Below, in pieces: positions 16,562 to 23,093 of a DNA stretch of 25,623 bases (within the stretch, counting starts at the first letter, position 1; each line of letters starts with the position of its first letter). The position numbers and the translations under genes were made by a program. The notes under the pieces are model-generated. The model had not been told where the DNA came from. It did not search any database and saw only the letters and a list, made by a program, of their open reading frames with translations. Source of the DNA: Nanohaloarchaea archaeon PL-Br10_U2g5 (GTDB lineage Archaea; Halobacteriota; Halobacteria; Halobacteriales; Haloferacaceae); NCBI GenBank assembly GCA_001564205.1, contig LKMY01000002.1, positions 1-25,623 on the forward strand, in the 5' to 3' direction.

Positions 16562-16577
16562 CCCCGAGGTTATTCAC
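16427..16577 (+). ncRNA. Probable omega RNA (sense-overlapping tnpB 3' RNA)
   Basis: Four strong hairpins are packed into the last 135 bases of tnpB: TCAGAATCGC/GCGATTCTGA (16427-16449, 10 bp), ACGAGAGC/GCTCTCGT (16457-16475, 8 bp, loop TGC), TGCGGACACC/GGTGTCTGCA (16501-16525, 10 bp with one G-U) and CCTCGGGG/CCCCGAGG (16549-16569, 8 bp). A weaker one may lie at 16486-16499. Such an array at the right end is the scaffold of TnpB guide RNAs, and sense-overlapping RNAs from IS1341-type tnpB ends are known in Halobacterium. The guide would be the bases just after the right boundary, from about 16578. The RNA's 5' end and whether it is made here are inference. Confidence 0.7.
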
Positions 16578-17056
16578 ACGGAGAATTCGTACAGCTCGTC
16601 ACCGACGTGGTGAATGGACTCGATGACCTTCCCGCTCTCACCGACCATGTCGTCACCGTCGACGAGCGCGCGCCCGACCGCCAACACCTTCCCATGGGTC
16701 TCTTCGGCGATCGCGACGAGGTCACCCTCGCGGATCGCGTCGTCCGCCTCGACGATCCCGGGTCGCATCACGTCGGCGCCGTCGGAGACGAACGAGACGG
16801 CGCCGGCATCGACCGTGACGACGCCCGTTCTGGGCTCGTAGTCGTTTGCGCCACGGACGGTGAGGAACGGCTCGTCGTCGTCGACGTAGAAGACGGCCGG
16901 TTCGCCGTCGACCAAGACGAGCTCGTAGCGCGCACTGACGAACTCGACCGATTCGAAGGTATCGCCGTCGATATCGACGCCGAGGTGGTCGGCGACCGCC
17001 TCGCGGATCCCTTGGATGTCATCGCTCCGGAGGTGATGTCGAGATTTCACTTGCAT
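16574..17056 (-). CDS. PUA-domain RNA-binding protein (COG2016-like)
   Basis: 160-aa protein. Residues 1-75 are an N-terminal alpha/beta domain (SRHHLRSDDIQGIREAVADHL at 5-25); residues 78-155 are a PUA domain, with TVDAGAVSFVSDGADVMRPGIVEADDAIREGDLVAI (81-116) and GKVLAVGRAL (122-131) as hallmarks. Relatives (archaeal COG2016, eukaryotic MCT-1/Tma20) bind RNA or the ribosome; the archaeal role is not defined. The TGA stop lies within the inferred right-end pentamer of the IS element, so the insertion supplies the stop codon, yet the C-terminus GDELYEFSV looks complete. ATG 17056 is preceded by a TATA-like box (17082-17088). It diverges from the ferredoxin gene. Confidence 0.85.
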   Translation of the reverse strand: MQVKSRHHLRSDDIQGIREAVADHLGVDIDGDTFESVEFVSARYELVLVDGEPAVFYVDDDEPFLTVRGANDYEPRTGVVTVDAGAVSFVSDGADVMRPGIVEADDAIREGDLVAIAEETHGKVLAVGRALVDGDDMVGESGKVIESIHHVGDELYEFSV

Positions 17057-17081
17057 GGCCGTCTACTCGACCGCTCGGCCG

Positions 17082-17088
17082 ATAAATG
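17082..17088 (-). promoter_or_regulatory. TATA-like box for the PUA-domain gene
   Basis: CATTTAT on the minus strand is about 29 bases before the ATG at 17056. Confidence 0.45.
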
Positions 17089-17196
17089 GACCGCTCCGCC
17101 GCGGCGATCGACCGACGGATCGCGGGTCATTTCGGGTACGGCGCTCGACTCCACCCTCCGTTACCGCTCTCATGGGGTTGGACCGATCAAAACGGC

Positions 17197-17204
17197 CTTA
17201 AACC
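17197..17204 (+). promoter_or_regulatory. TATA-like box for the anchored ferredoxin
   Basis: CTTAAACC lies 25 bases before the ATG at 17225. It decides the start in a long open frame that runs upstream to 16607 through the antisense of the PUA gene. Confidence 0.55.
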
Positions 17205-17224
17205 ACCTCTTCATATCCGTTTGT

Positions 17225-17836
17225 ATGCTGAACCCACTGGCGATCGTGGTCGCGACGATCGTGAACCCGCCGGCGATCGCGATCGCGGCCATCGTGACCC
17301 TGCTCATCGTCTTCGTCAGTTCACTGAAAGGGACGGGGTGGGAACCGACGACGGACATCTCAGACGAGGTGCTTGAGCGACGCGCGGCTGCCGTCCCCGA
17401 AATTGACTTCCCGGAGCCCGGAAACCGAGCGATCGGCGGCGGTGGCGGTGGCGGCGCGATTCCCGCCGGAGGCGACGGTGAGGGTGGTGAGTTGGAGGAC
17501 GGGAGCGCGGCGAGCACCGGCCCCGCCGACATCCCGGAAGACGAGATCGAGTACTACGAGGTCGAGTTCGTCAAACAGGGGACGACGATCGAGCTCGCCA
17601 ACAACGAGACGATCCTCGACCAGGGCGAAGACGAGGGATGGGACCTCCCGTACGCCTGCCGACAGGGGCAGTGCGTCTCCTGTGCCGGCCACATCCCCGA
17701 CGGCCCCTCCGAAGACTTCATCGAGCACGATAATCAGCAGATGCTCGAAGAGGCGGAGCTGGACGACGGGTACACGCTGACTTGTGTCGCGTATCCACGC
17801 GATTCGTTCAGTATCGAGACCGGCGAGGCGCCGTAA
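17225..17836 (+). CDS. Membrane-anchored 2Fe-2S ferredoxin
   Basis: 203-aa protein with three parts. Residues 1-35 are strongly hydrophobic (LAIVVATIVNPPAIAIAAIVTLLIVFVSS) and form one or two membrane helices. Residues 60-105 are a glycine/acid-rich linker with seven consecutive glycines (71-77). Residues 110-203 are a plant-type ferredoxin domain with cluster ligands Cys145, Cys150, Cys153 and Cys187 (C-x4-C-x2-C-x33-C) in PYACRQGQCVSCAGH and TLTCVAYP. It should carry single electrons at the membrane face. The usual soluble haloarchaeal ferredoxin is ~129 aa with its own acidic insert, so this is a separate, tethered form. Partner unknown; no oxidoreductase is adjacent. The start is fixed by the TATA-like box. 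Confidence 0.88.
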   Translation: MLNPLAIVVATIVNPPAIAIAAIVTLLIVFVSSLKGTGWEPTTDISDEVLERRAAAVPEIDFPEPGNRAIGGGGGGGAIPAGGDGEGGELEDGSAASTGPADIPEDEIEYYEVEFVKQGTTIELANNETILDQGEDEGWDLPYACRQGQCVSCAGHIPDGPSEDFIEHDNQQMLEEAELDDGYTLTCVAYPRDSFSIETGEAP

Positions 17837-17966
17837 CGGGCTTTCGTTCGCCCGACCTGCTCTTTCATCGGCGTCACTCGACCGGGGTTGCCCGGCCCAC
17901 GCACGATGACATCCACCGCGGCTCTCTCTCAACTACACTTCGCCCACGATTCGACACACGACACTA

Positions 17967-20105
17967 ATGACTCTCCTGACACCGTTCTCGACGCTCGTGC
18001 AGCCCCTCTCATCCCTGTCGCTCGGCTCGACCAGTCCGGCGCTCCGTGAGGTGTCACTCACCGCGGGCCTTCCCCCGCTCCCGATCGAGGAGCCCGTCAT
18101 CGTCTTCGCCATCGCGCTGACCACGTTCCTGATCGCACCGATGCTTATCGAACGGGCCGGGCTCCCCGGGATCGTCGGCATCGTTCTCGTCGGCGCGGCG
18201 CTCGGTCCGAACGGAACCGGCGTGTTGGCGGAGACCGACGCGATCGTTCTCCTCGGTAACGTCGGCCTCGTCTATCTGCTGTTCACCGTCGGTCTCGAAC
18301 TCGACCTTCGGGGATTCCTTGCCGCTCCCGAGAACGCCGCGCTGTTCGGTCTGGTGAGCTTCTTTCTCCCGTTTACCGTCGGCTCTGCGGTCGGCGTTTA
18401 CGTGCTCGGACTCGATCTGTGGGCCTCGTTCCTGCTTTCGGCGGTGTTCTCCTCGCACACCCTGCTCGCATACCCCGTCGTCAACCGGCTCGACGTGACG
18501 AAGAACCGCGCGGTGACCGCCGTTTTCGGCGGGATCCTTTTCACCGACACGCTGGCGCTCATCGTCCTCGCAATCGTGCTCGGCCAGGCGGACGGGGAGC
18601 TGACGTTGCTGTTGTTCGGCCAAGTGTTCGCGTCGATAGCGGTCCTCTTCGTCGGTATCTGGCTCATTCTGCCACCGATCGCTCGGTGGTTCTTCCGAAA
18701 CACGAGCCAGGAGAGCTACTTCGAGTTCCTCCTGGTCGCGGCCGCGATCTTCGGTGCAGCCAGCTTTGCAGAGCTGCTCGGCCTCTCGGACATTCTCGGC
18801 GCGTTCGTCGCCGGAATCGCGTTAAATCGCCTGGTCTCGCGAGGCGGCCCCCTGATGAACCGGATCGAGTTCGTCGGAAACGCGCTGTTCGTTCCCTTCT
18901 TTCTGTTGTACGTCGGTATGCTGGTCGACCCGGGAGTCATCCTCGACGGCCCGCGAACGCTGTTCGTCGCCGCCGTCATCATCGCGACGATGATCGTCAC
19001 GAAAACCGCTGCAGCCGGTTTCGTCGGACGAATACAGGGATACGGCCGAAACGAGACCGGGGTGATAACCGGACTCTCGATCGGGCAAGCGGCGGCCGCG
19101 CTGGCGATCACCCTCGTCGGATTCGATGCCGGGCTGTTCGGTGCGGACGTGCTCAACGCCGTGGTCGTGATGATGCTCGTTGCGGCCGTTCTCAGCCCGT
19201 GGCTCACCGAGCGATACGGGACACAACTGGCGCTCGAAGACGATATCGAGCCCACTGACTCCGGCTCCGTCGATCCGCGGATTCTGCTCCCGCTTTCGAC
19301 CGACGCAAACCGGCAGCGGCACCTCTTAGAGCTCGCGTTCACGCTCAAAGACGAACGACCGGAGAGTCCGATCCACCTCCTCACGGTCGTCCAACCGAAC
19401 GGCTCCCGAGACTCAGAGGAGGCGGTCGCAGAGGCGGAGGCGAGCCTCGAGAACGCCGGGGAGATCGCCGACGCCGCGGAAGTTCCGGCACGGACGGAGA
19501 CGCGTGTCAACCACAGTATCGCCTCCGGGATCGTCCGAGCGAGCACGGAGACCCAAGCCGAGATGATCGTGATGGGGTGGGACGCACAGCGGTCGCTGAG
19601 CAACCGCGTGTTCGGCAGTATCATCGATCAGGTGCTCAGTCGAACAACGGTCCCGGTGTTCGTGTCGCGGCTCGGCTTTCCGATCAACACGACCGAACGG
19701 ATCTTCGTCGTCGCGCCGCCCGGAGTCGACCACCACGAGGGGTTCTACGAGGCGGTTCACGTCGTCAAACGGCTCGCCGATCGGCTCGGAGCCGAACTCC
19801 ACGTGTACGTCGTCGGCGGGAATCCTCAGCAGTACGAGCGCTTGTTTGCGATGGTCGACCCCGAACTAGAGGGATCGTTCTCGTCGTGTCGCGACTGGTC
19901 GGCGCTCGTTGAGACGCTCGGAGAGCGAACCGACGAACACGACCTAGTCATGCCCATCTCCCCCCGAAAAGGAAGCGTCGGCTGGGACCGGTCGCTGGCG
20001 ACGCTCCCGCAGCGACTCACCGATCTGCCGGCGAAGTCGTTCATCGTCGTGACGCCTCGGCAGGGAAAACCCGGATACGCAGCCCGGTTCCTCACCATGG
20101 AATAG
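17967..20105 (+). CDS. CPA2-family cation/proton antiporter with C-terminal USP-like domains
   Basis: 712-aa integral membrane protein. Residues ~40-415 hold about 11-13 hydrophobic segments of the Na+/H+ exchanger (KefB/NhaA-fold) family. LLFTVGLELDL (104-114) and ILFTDTLALIVLAIV (190-204, with Thr193-Asp194) are the conserved ion-path regions, followed by ILGAFVAGIALNRLV (276-290). Residues ~436-568 are a universal-stress-protein domain with the nucleotide-binding pattern MGWDAQRSLSNRVFGS (536-551) and TVPVFVS. Residues ~575-700 look like a second, degenerate USP fold (ERIFVVAPPG, HVYVVGG) without the glycine motif. The cytoplasmic tail probably gates transport by nucleotide or stress signals; the ion (Na+ or K+) cannot be read off. 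Start ATG 17967. Confidence 0.87.
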   Translation: MTLLTPFSTLVQPLSSLSLGSTSPALREVSLTAGLPPLPIEEPVIVFAIALTTFLIAPMLIERAGLPGIVGIVLVGAALGPNGTGVLAETDAIVLLGNVGLVYLLFTVGLELDLRGFLAAPENAALFGLVSFFLPFTVGSAVGVYVLGLDLWASFLLSAVFSSHTLLAYPVVNRLDVTKNRAVTAVFGGILFTDTLALIVLAIVLGQADGELTLLLFGQVFASIAVLFVGIWLILPPIARWFFRNTSQESYFEFLLVAAAIFGAASFAELLGLSDILGAFVAGIALNRLVSRGGPLMNRIEFVGNALFVPFFLLYVGMLVDPGVILDGPRTLFVAAVIIATMIVTKTAAAGFVGRIQGYGRNETGVITGLSIGQAAAALAITLVGFDAGLFGADVLNAVVVMMLVAAVLSPWLTERYGTQLALEDDIEPTDSGSVDPRILLPLSTDANRQRHLLELAFTLKDERPESPIHLLTVVQPNGSRDSEEAVAEAEASLENAGEIADAAEVPARTETRVNHSIASGIVRASTETQAEMIVMGWDAQRSLSNRVFGSIIDQVLSRTTVPVFVSRLGFPINTTERIFVVAPPGVDHHEGFYEAVHVVKRLADRLGAELHVYVVGGNPQQYERLFAMVDPELEGSFSSCRDWSALVETLGERTDEHDLVMPISPRKGSVGWDRSLATLPQRLTDLPAKSFIVVTPRQGKPGYAARFLTME

Positions 20106-20126
20106 GTATCCGACGTCACGACACCC

Positions 20127-20131
20127 TTTTT
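20127..20131 (+). terminator. T5 tract, terminator and/or TATA-like element
   Basis: Five T lie 22 bases after the antiporter stop codon and 24-28 bases before the ATG at 20155. They could end the first transcript, start the next, or both. Confidence 0.4.
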
Positions 20132-20154
20132 CGCGTCTCGGCCGAACCGATCGT

Positions 20155-20580
20155 ATGTCTATCGCCACTGCGATCGGCGGCGGCGTCGCCGCCGGCGTCA
20201 TCGCAATTATCGCCGCCGCTGTCTATCGCGACGCCTCTCGCGTCGGCGTCGACCTCGGATCGCCGTCGCTGTGGGCCGCGTTCATCATTATTACATCCGG
20301 TGTCGCGCTCGTCACCGCACTGCTCGTTCCCGACGCGCCGATTCCCGGCGTGCTCGTGTTGGCCGCACTCGGGCCTCTCCTGTACGTGCTCGAACGCGAC
20401 GACTCGATGCACGGGGACGACCCTGCGGACCCCACGCTGTTGCCGAGCGAGTCAGGCAGATCGGACGCGGCCAGTGAGTCAGGCAGATCGGACGCGGCCA
20501 GTGACGCCGGCGGCCCCACGGAGCCGGACGTACCGGCCGATCCGGATCAGCGGGACCAGAGAGACGACCCTGATACGTAG
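20155..20580 (+). CDS. Small membrane protein with repetitive acidic tail
   Basis: 141-aa unrecognised protein. Three hydrophobic segments are visible: 5-23 (TAIGGGVAAGVIAIIAAAVY), 38-58 (SLWAAFIIITSGVALVTALLV) and 62-77 (IPGVLVLAALGPLLYVL). From residue 80 the chain is polar and disordered-looking, rich in Asp, Ser and Pro, including the exact nine-residue repeat ESGRSDAAS twice in tandem (99-116). The tail is presumably cytoplasmic or periplasmic and tolerates length change. It follows the antiporter on the same strand after 49 bases, so co-regulation is possible, but a T5 tract between them suggests separate transcripts. Confidence 0.65.
   Translation: MSIATAIGGGVAAGVIAIIAAAVYRDASRVGVDLGSPSLWAAFIIITSGVALVTALLVPDAPIPGVLVLAALGPLLYVLERDDSMHGDDPADPTLLPSESGRSDAASESGRSDAASDAGGPTEPDVPADPDQRDQRDDPDT
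20449..20502 (+). repeat. Perfect 27-bp tandem duplication
   Basis: Two identical adjacent 27-base units (20449-20475 and 20476-20502) beginning GAGTCAGGCAGATCGG encode ESGRSDAAS twice. The length is a multiple of three, so the reading frame is kept. Confidence 0.95.
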
Positions 20581-20617
20581 TCGGCCTCTCTCTCTTCGAT
20601 GAGAGAATCCTGCCGAC
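20580..20617 (+). other. Two-tier hairpin after the small membrane protein
   Basis: GTCGGC (20580-20585) pairs with GCCGAC (20612-20617); inside it TCTCTC (20589-20594) pairs with GAGAGA (20601-20606) around loop TTCGAT. It starts at the last base of the stop codon. No T tract follows, so it may stabilise the 3' end of the message instead of terminating it. Confidence 0.4.
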
Positions 20618-20694
20618 CCGTCGGGACGCTCCCTCCACAACGACGATGACACAGTTCGTTTCGGTCGTACGCGCCGCTCGTAAACCGCAAGCTT

Positions 20695-20701
20695 CCATAT
20701 G
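20695..20701 (+). promoter_or_regulatory. TATA-like box for the NifU-like gene
   Basis: CCATATG is centred 25 bases before the ATG at 20723 and overlaps the upstream in-frame start at 20699, so 20723 is the likely start. Confidence 0.5.
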
Positions 20702-20722
20702 TTCGGGTGCGAAGTGAGAGCA

Positions 20723-21049
20723 ATGAGCGACGAGAGCCTCGCAGAACGAGTCGAGCAGTGGATGGTCGGGCAGATGCCGATCATCCAGATGCACGGCGGC
20801 ACCAGCGTCGTCCGCGAGGCGGACCCCGAGAGCGGCGAAGTCGTCGTCGAGCTCGGCGGCACCTGCTCCGGCTGCGGCATCTCGAACATCACCGCAGACA
20901 ACATCCGCCGCGACCTGATCATGGATTTCGACGAGGTGACGAACGTGACGGTTCGCTCGGCTTCTTCTGGCGACAACGGCGCGTCGACCGTCGAGGGCGG
21001 CCGCGGCGGCGAGCTCAAACACGAGACGGAGACCGCCGGTCACTTCTGA
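20723..21049 (+). CDS. NifU C-terminal-domain Fe-S scaffold protein
   Basis: 108-aa protein made only of a NifU C-terminal (Nfu-type) domain with an acidic tail. The diagnostic cysteines are Cys48 and Cys51 in [22 protein letters not shown], which hold or pass on a bridging 4Fe-4S or 2Fe-2S cluster between two subunits. The N-terminal [21 protein letters not shown] (6-26) fits the domain's first helix and strand. Family role: delivery of Fe-S clusters to apoproteins in the cytoplasm; the anchored ferredoxin 3 kb upstream is a possible but unproven client. A T-rich tract 22 bases after the stop probably ends the transcript. Confidence 0.85.
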   Translation: MSDESLAERVEQWMVGQMPIIQMHGGTSVVREADPESGEVVVELGGTCSGCGISNITADNIRRDLIMDFDEVTNVTVRSASSGDNGASTVEGGRGGELKHETETAGHF

Positions 21050-21071
21050 CGGCCGGCTGGATCGACGCCGC

Positions 21072-21080
21072 TTTTTCTTT
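21072..21080 (+). terminator. T-rich terminator after the NifU-like gene
   Basis: TTTTTCTTT follows the stop codon by 22 bases and overlaps the stop codon of the convergent FAU-1 gene by two bases. The tract is T-rich only on the plus strand. Confidence 0.5.
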
Positions 21081-22560
21081 ATAATGCGTTCTCCAGAGCC
21101 GCCGCGACGCTCCGGGCTTTTTCGGCGAGCGGCTCCGGCGTATCGCCCGCCGCGACCGACTCCCGGAGGACATCGTCGTCGACGCGCTCGACGGTCCCGT
21201 CCGCGTGTTTCATCACGTCGACGTGGAGATCGACGTACCGCGCCGCGTCGGGGAATATCTCCACGGGCGTACAGACGTTGACGTACGTTCCCCGCACCGT
21301 TCCGTCTCGCCCGCGGTACGTCGTCGGATACCACCATCGGCCCTCTTTTAGGCTCGTCTTCGCGACGTCGCCGGCCTCGCGCGGCACCTCCAACCCGTCG
21401 TAGGTGCCGCCGCCAGTCATCTCCCGCTCGACGGTGACCGACCCGTCTCCCTCGACCGCGGTCACCGTCCCCTCGCCGAGGGTGATCAGCCGCCCGTCGG
21501 GCTTCCCGTGTTCCAATCTGAGCGCGTCGCCCGCTGCAGGCCCGAACGCGTCGGTCACGACCGCGAAGGGGAACGCGGCGTCCGAGGCGGGCTCACACAA
21601 CGCCTCCGCGAGGTCGACGCCCGCGGACGCGTCGGCCGTTCCCGCTTTCACGCGGTGGTGCCCGGGCATCGTCGCGGTCACCTCGCGCCGCTTGTCGTCG
21701 AGCGCGAACCGGCTCTCGCGCCCGAACCACACCCAGACGCCCGCGTTCGGCGTCGCTAACGGTTCCTCTCGGATCGAACCCGAACCGTCGAGAGCTCCGG
21801 TTCCGCCCGCGGCGTCGATAGCCGCGTCGAGCCCCTCGGCGGCATCGACCGCGCGCGCGAGTCCCGACTCCAGTTCGTCGGTCCCCGCGTCGACCGCGGG
21901 AGGTTTCCACACGGCTCGCCAGCCGTCCGGCGGTTCCAGTCCGAGCAGGTCGACCATTCCCGCCAGCTCTCGACCGGCCTCGTCGTCTCGGACGTCAACG
22001 CGCGTCCCGGAGCCGGGTTCGAGCGCGACGAGCCCGCCGGCAGCACGCAGCTTACCGGACAACTCGGGCCGTCGGTCGACCCACGGCGCCGTCGACTCGC
22101 GGACCTGCACGCGGACCGCGTCGCCCGTCTCAATACGGTCGTCGACGCTCCCGTACGGGAGATATCCCGCGACGGTTCTCGAAGCGCCGCCTCCGTCTGC
22201 TCCGTCGTCACCGGTCCCACTCCGGAGCGACACGACGGCGCCGCCGCCGAGCGTCTCGGCCACCTCGCCGTCGAGGACGGCGCCGGGCGGTGTCGAGTCG
22301 GGCCACGCCAGCGCGTCGACTCCCACGCCGGTCAGCAGATCGCGGACGGCGCCGACCGCTTCCGGACCGCCGCTCGCGCCCACGCCTTGACGGTCGGCCG
22401 TCGTCGACACTCGAACGTCGGGCGCCGCGTTCGCGAAGGAGGCGTCGAACCGCCGCTGGATCGGCGGCGACGGGTCGACGACCTCGTGGCCCGCCTCCAG
22501 CAGGAGTCGGGTGAGTGCCGTGGTGTAGATTCCTCGCACGTGGACGTCGCTGCCGGTCAT
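21079..22560 (-). CDS. RNase/RNA-binding protein FAU-1 (DUF402)
   Basis: 493-aa archaeal FAU-1. It was described in Pyrococcus as an AU-rich-RNA-binding protein and later as an RNase acting on rRNA precursors, with an RNase E/G-like N-terminal part (family knowledge). Visible features: N-terminal HVRGIYTTALTRLLLEAGHEVVDPSPPIQRRF (7-38), YLPYGSVDDRIETGDAVRVQV (S1-like strand region), and a C-terminal DUF402 domain with GRWWYPTTYRGRDG, TYVNVCTPVEIFPDAARYVDLHVDVMKHADGTVERVD (about 415-462). Acidic Gly/Asp inserts lengthen it slightly. The ATG at 22558-22560 overlaps the stop of the upstream unknown gene as ATGA. A longer open frame to 23061 is only antisense noise. Confidence 0.87.
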   Translation of the reverse strand: MTGSDVHVRGIYTTALTRLLLEAGHEVVDPSPPIQRRFDASFANAAPDVRVSTTADRQGVGASGGPEAVGAVRDLLTGVGVDALAWPDSTPPGAVLDGEVAETLGGGAVVSLRSGTGDDGADGGGASRTVAGYLPYGSVDDRIETGDAVRVQVRESTAPWVDRRPELSGKLRAAGGLVALEPGSGTRVDVRDDEAGRELAGMVDLLGLEPPDGWRAVWKPPAVDAGTDELESGLARAVDAAEGLDAAIDAAGGTGALDGSGSIREEPLATPNAGVWVWFGRESRFALDDKRREVTATMPGHHRVKAGTADASAGVDLAEALCEPASDAAFPFAVVTDAFGPAAGDALRLEHGKPDGRLITLGEGTVTAVEGDGSVTVEREMTGGGTYDGLEVPREAGDVAKTSLKEGRWWYPTTYRGRDGTVRGTYVNVCTPVEIFPDAARYVDLHVDVMKHADGTVERVDDDVLRESVAAGDTPEPLAEKARSVAAALENAL

Positions 22561-22979
22561 AGCTCGCCACCGTCCCGCGCGAAGCGGACTCGATCGTGAA
22601 TCGTCGGTCCCAGCGAGAGTTCGACGAGGACGGGTCGCTCGTCGCGCTCGTCTGCGTCGCCGTCGGCCGCCTCGTCCGCGGTCCGAAGCACTCGCCCTCC
22701 CTCGACTGGAACTCCCCATCCGTCCAGCGAGAGGTACCCGCGGAGGTCGCTCCCGTGGGTGAACAGCTCCACGCTGGCGGTCGGATGCTTCTGCGTTTCG
22801 GCCGTGCTGTGTGCCAGCTCCATATCCGAGTAGAACGGTCCGTCGGCCGCGAAGAACTCGTCGAGCCGGTCGGCGTCGTGACCGACCAACTCGGCGACGC
22901 GGTCGGATATTTCGGCGATCGATTCCGTGTCTACTCCCGCCTCGCTGAGCGCTTGCTGCGTCCGCCCGTCGAAGTGCAT
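22557..22979 (-). CDS. Unknown acidic protein in operon with FAU-1
   Basis: 140-aa cytoplasmic protein I cannot assign. It starts MHFDGRTQQALSEAGVDTESIAEISDRVAELVGHDADRLDEFFA, which looks helical (residues 6-45), and continues with strand-rich stretches HPTASVELFTHGSDLRGYLSLDGWGVPVEGGRVLR (65-99) and RPVLVELSLGPTIHDRVRFA (115-134). There is no signal peptide or membrane segment. Its stop overlaps the FAU-1 start by four bases, so the two are co-translated; a role in the same RNA process is a fair guess but unproven. A weak TATA-like block (GTTGAAACC, ~22999-23007 on the minus strand) lies 20-28 bases before the ATG. It diverges from the PrsW-family gene. Confidence 0.7.
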   Translation of the reverse strand: MHFDGRTQQALSEAGVDTESIAEISDRVAELVGHDADRLDEFFAADGPFYSDMELAHSTAETQKHPTASVELFTHGSDLRGYLSLDGWGVPVEGGRVLRTADEAADGDADERDERPVLVELSLGPTIHDRVRFARDGGEL

Positions 22980-23063
22980 ACGGTTCGTTCGGGGGCCGCG
23001 GTTTCAACTCCATCGGCTCGGGAACACGGTTCGAGGGCGATTCCGGCCCGGCGCCTGCCACGG

Positions 23064-23072
23064 CTTAAGTTA
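23064..23072 (+). promoter_or_regulatory. TATA-like box for the PrsW-family gene
   Basis: CTTAAGTTA is centred 26 bases before the ATG at 23094 and fixes that start within a much longer open frame. Confidence 0.55.
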
Positions 23073-23093
23073 CCCCAGTCCGAACCCAACAGC

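Larger units (their letters stand above)
15175..16577 (+). mobile_element. IS200/IS605-type element, IS1341 group (tnpB only)
   Basis: About 1.4 kb carrying a tnpB gene and no tnpA. Both ends have a subterminal perfect 8-bp-stem hairpin with the same five-base loop CTTGA (left 15192-15212, right 16549-16569), the stems being the same sequence in opposite order. There are no terminal inverted repeats or target duplications, as expected for this family. The left boundary is placed just after TTTAC (15170-15174) and the right boundary at TTCAC (16573-16577); both are inferred and could shift by a few bases. The element lies between two minus-strand genes and is oriented opposite to them. Its base composition is visibly less GC-rich than the flanks. 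It needs a Y1 transposase in trans to move. Confidence 0.8.

Noticed and set aside
15175..16577. CRISPR or IS with inverted terminal repeats
   Set aside because: The paired CCCCGAGG/CCTCGGGG sequences are two hairpins with fixed loops, not an array of spaced repeats, and there is no target-site duplication.
17838..17855. CGGGC...GCCCG stem after the ferredoxin stop as a terminator
   Set aside because: Only a 5-bp stem with an 8-base loop and no T tract after it; chance is likely at this GC content.
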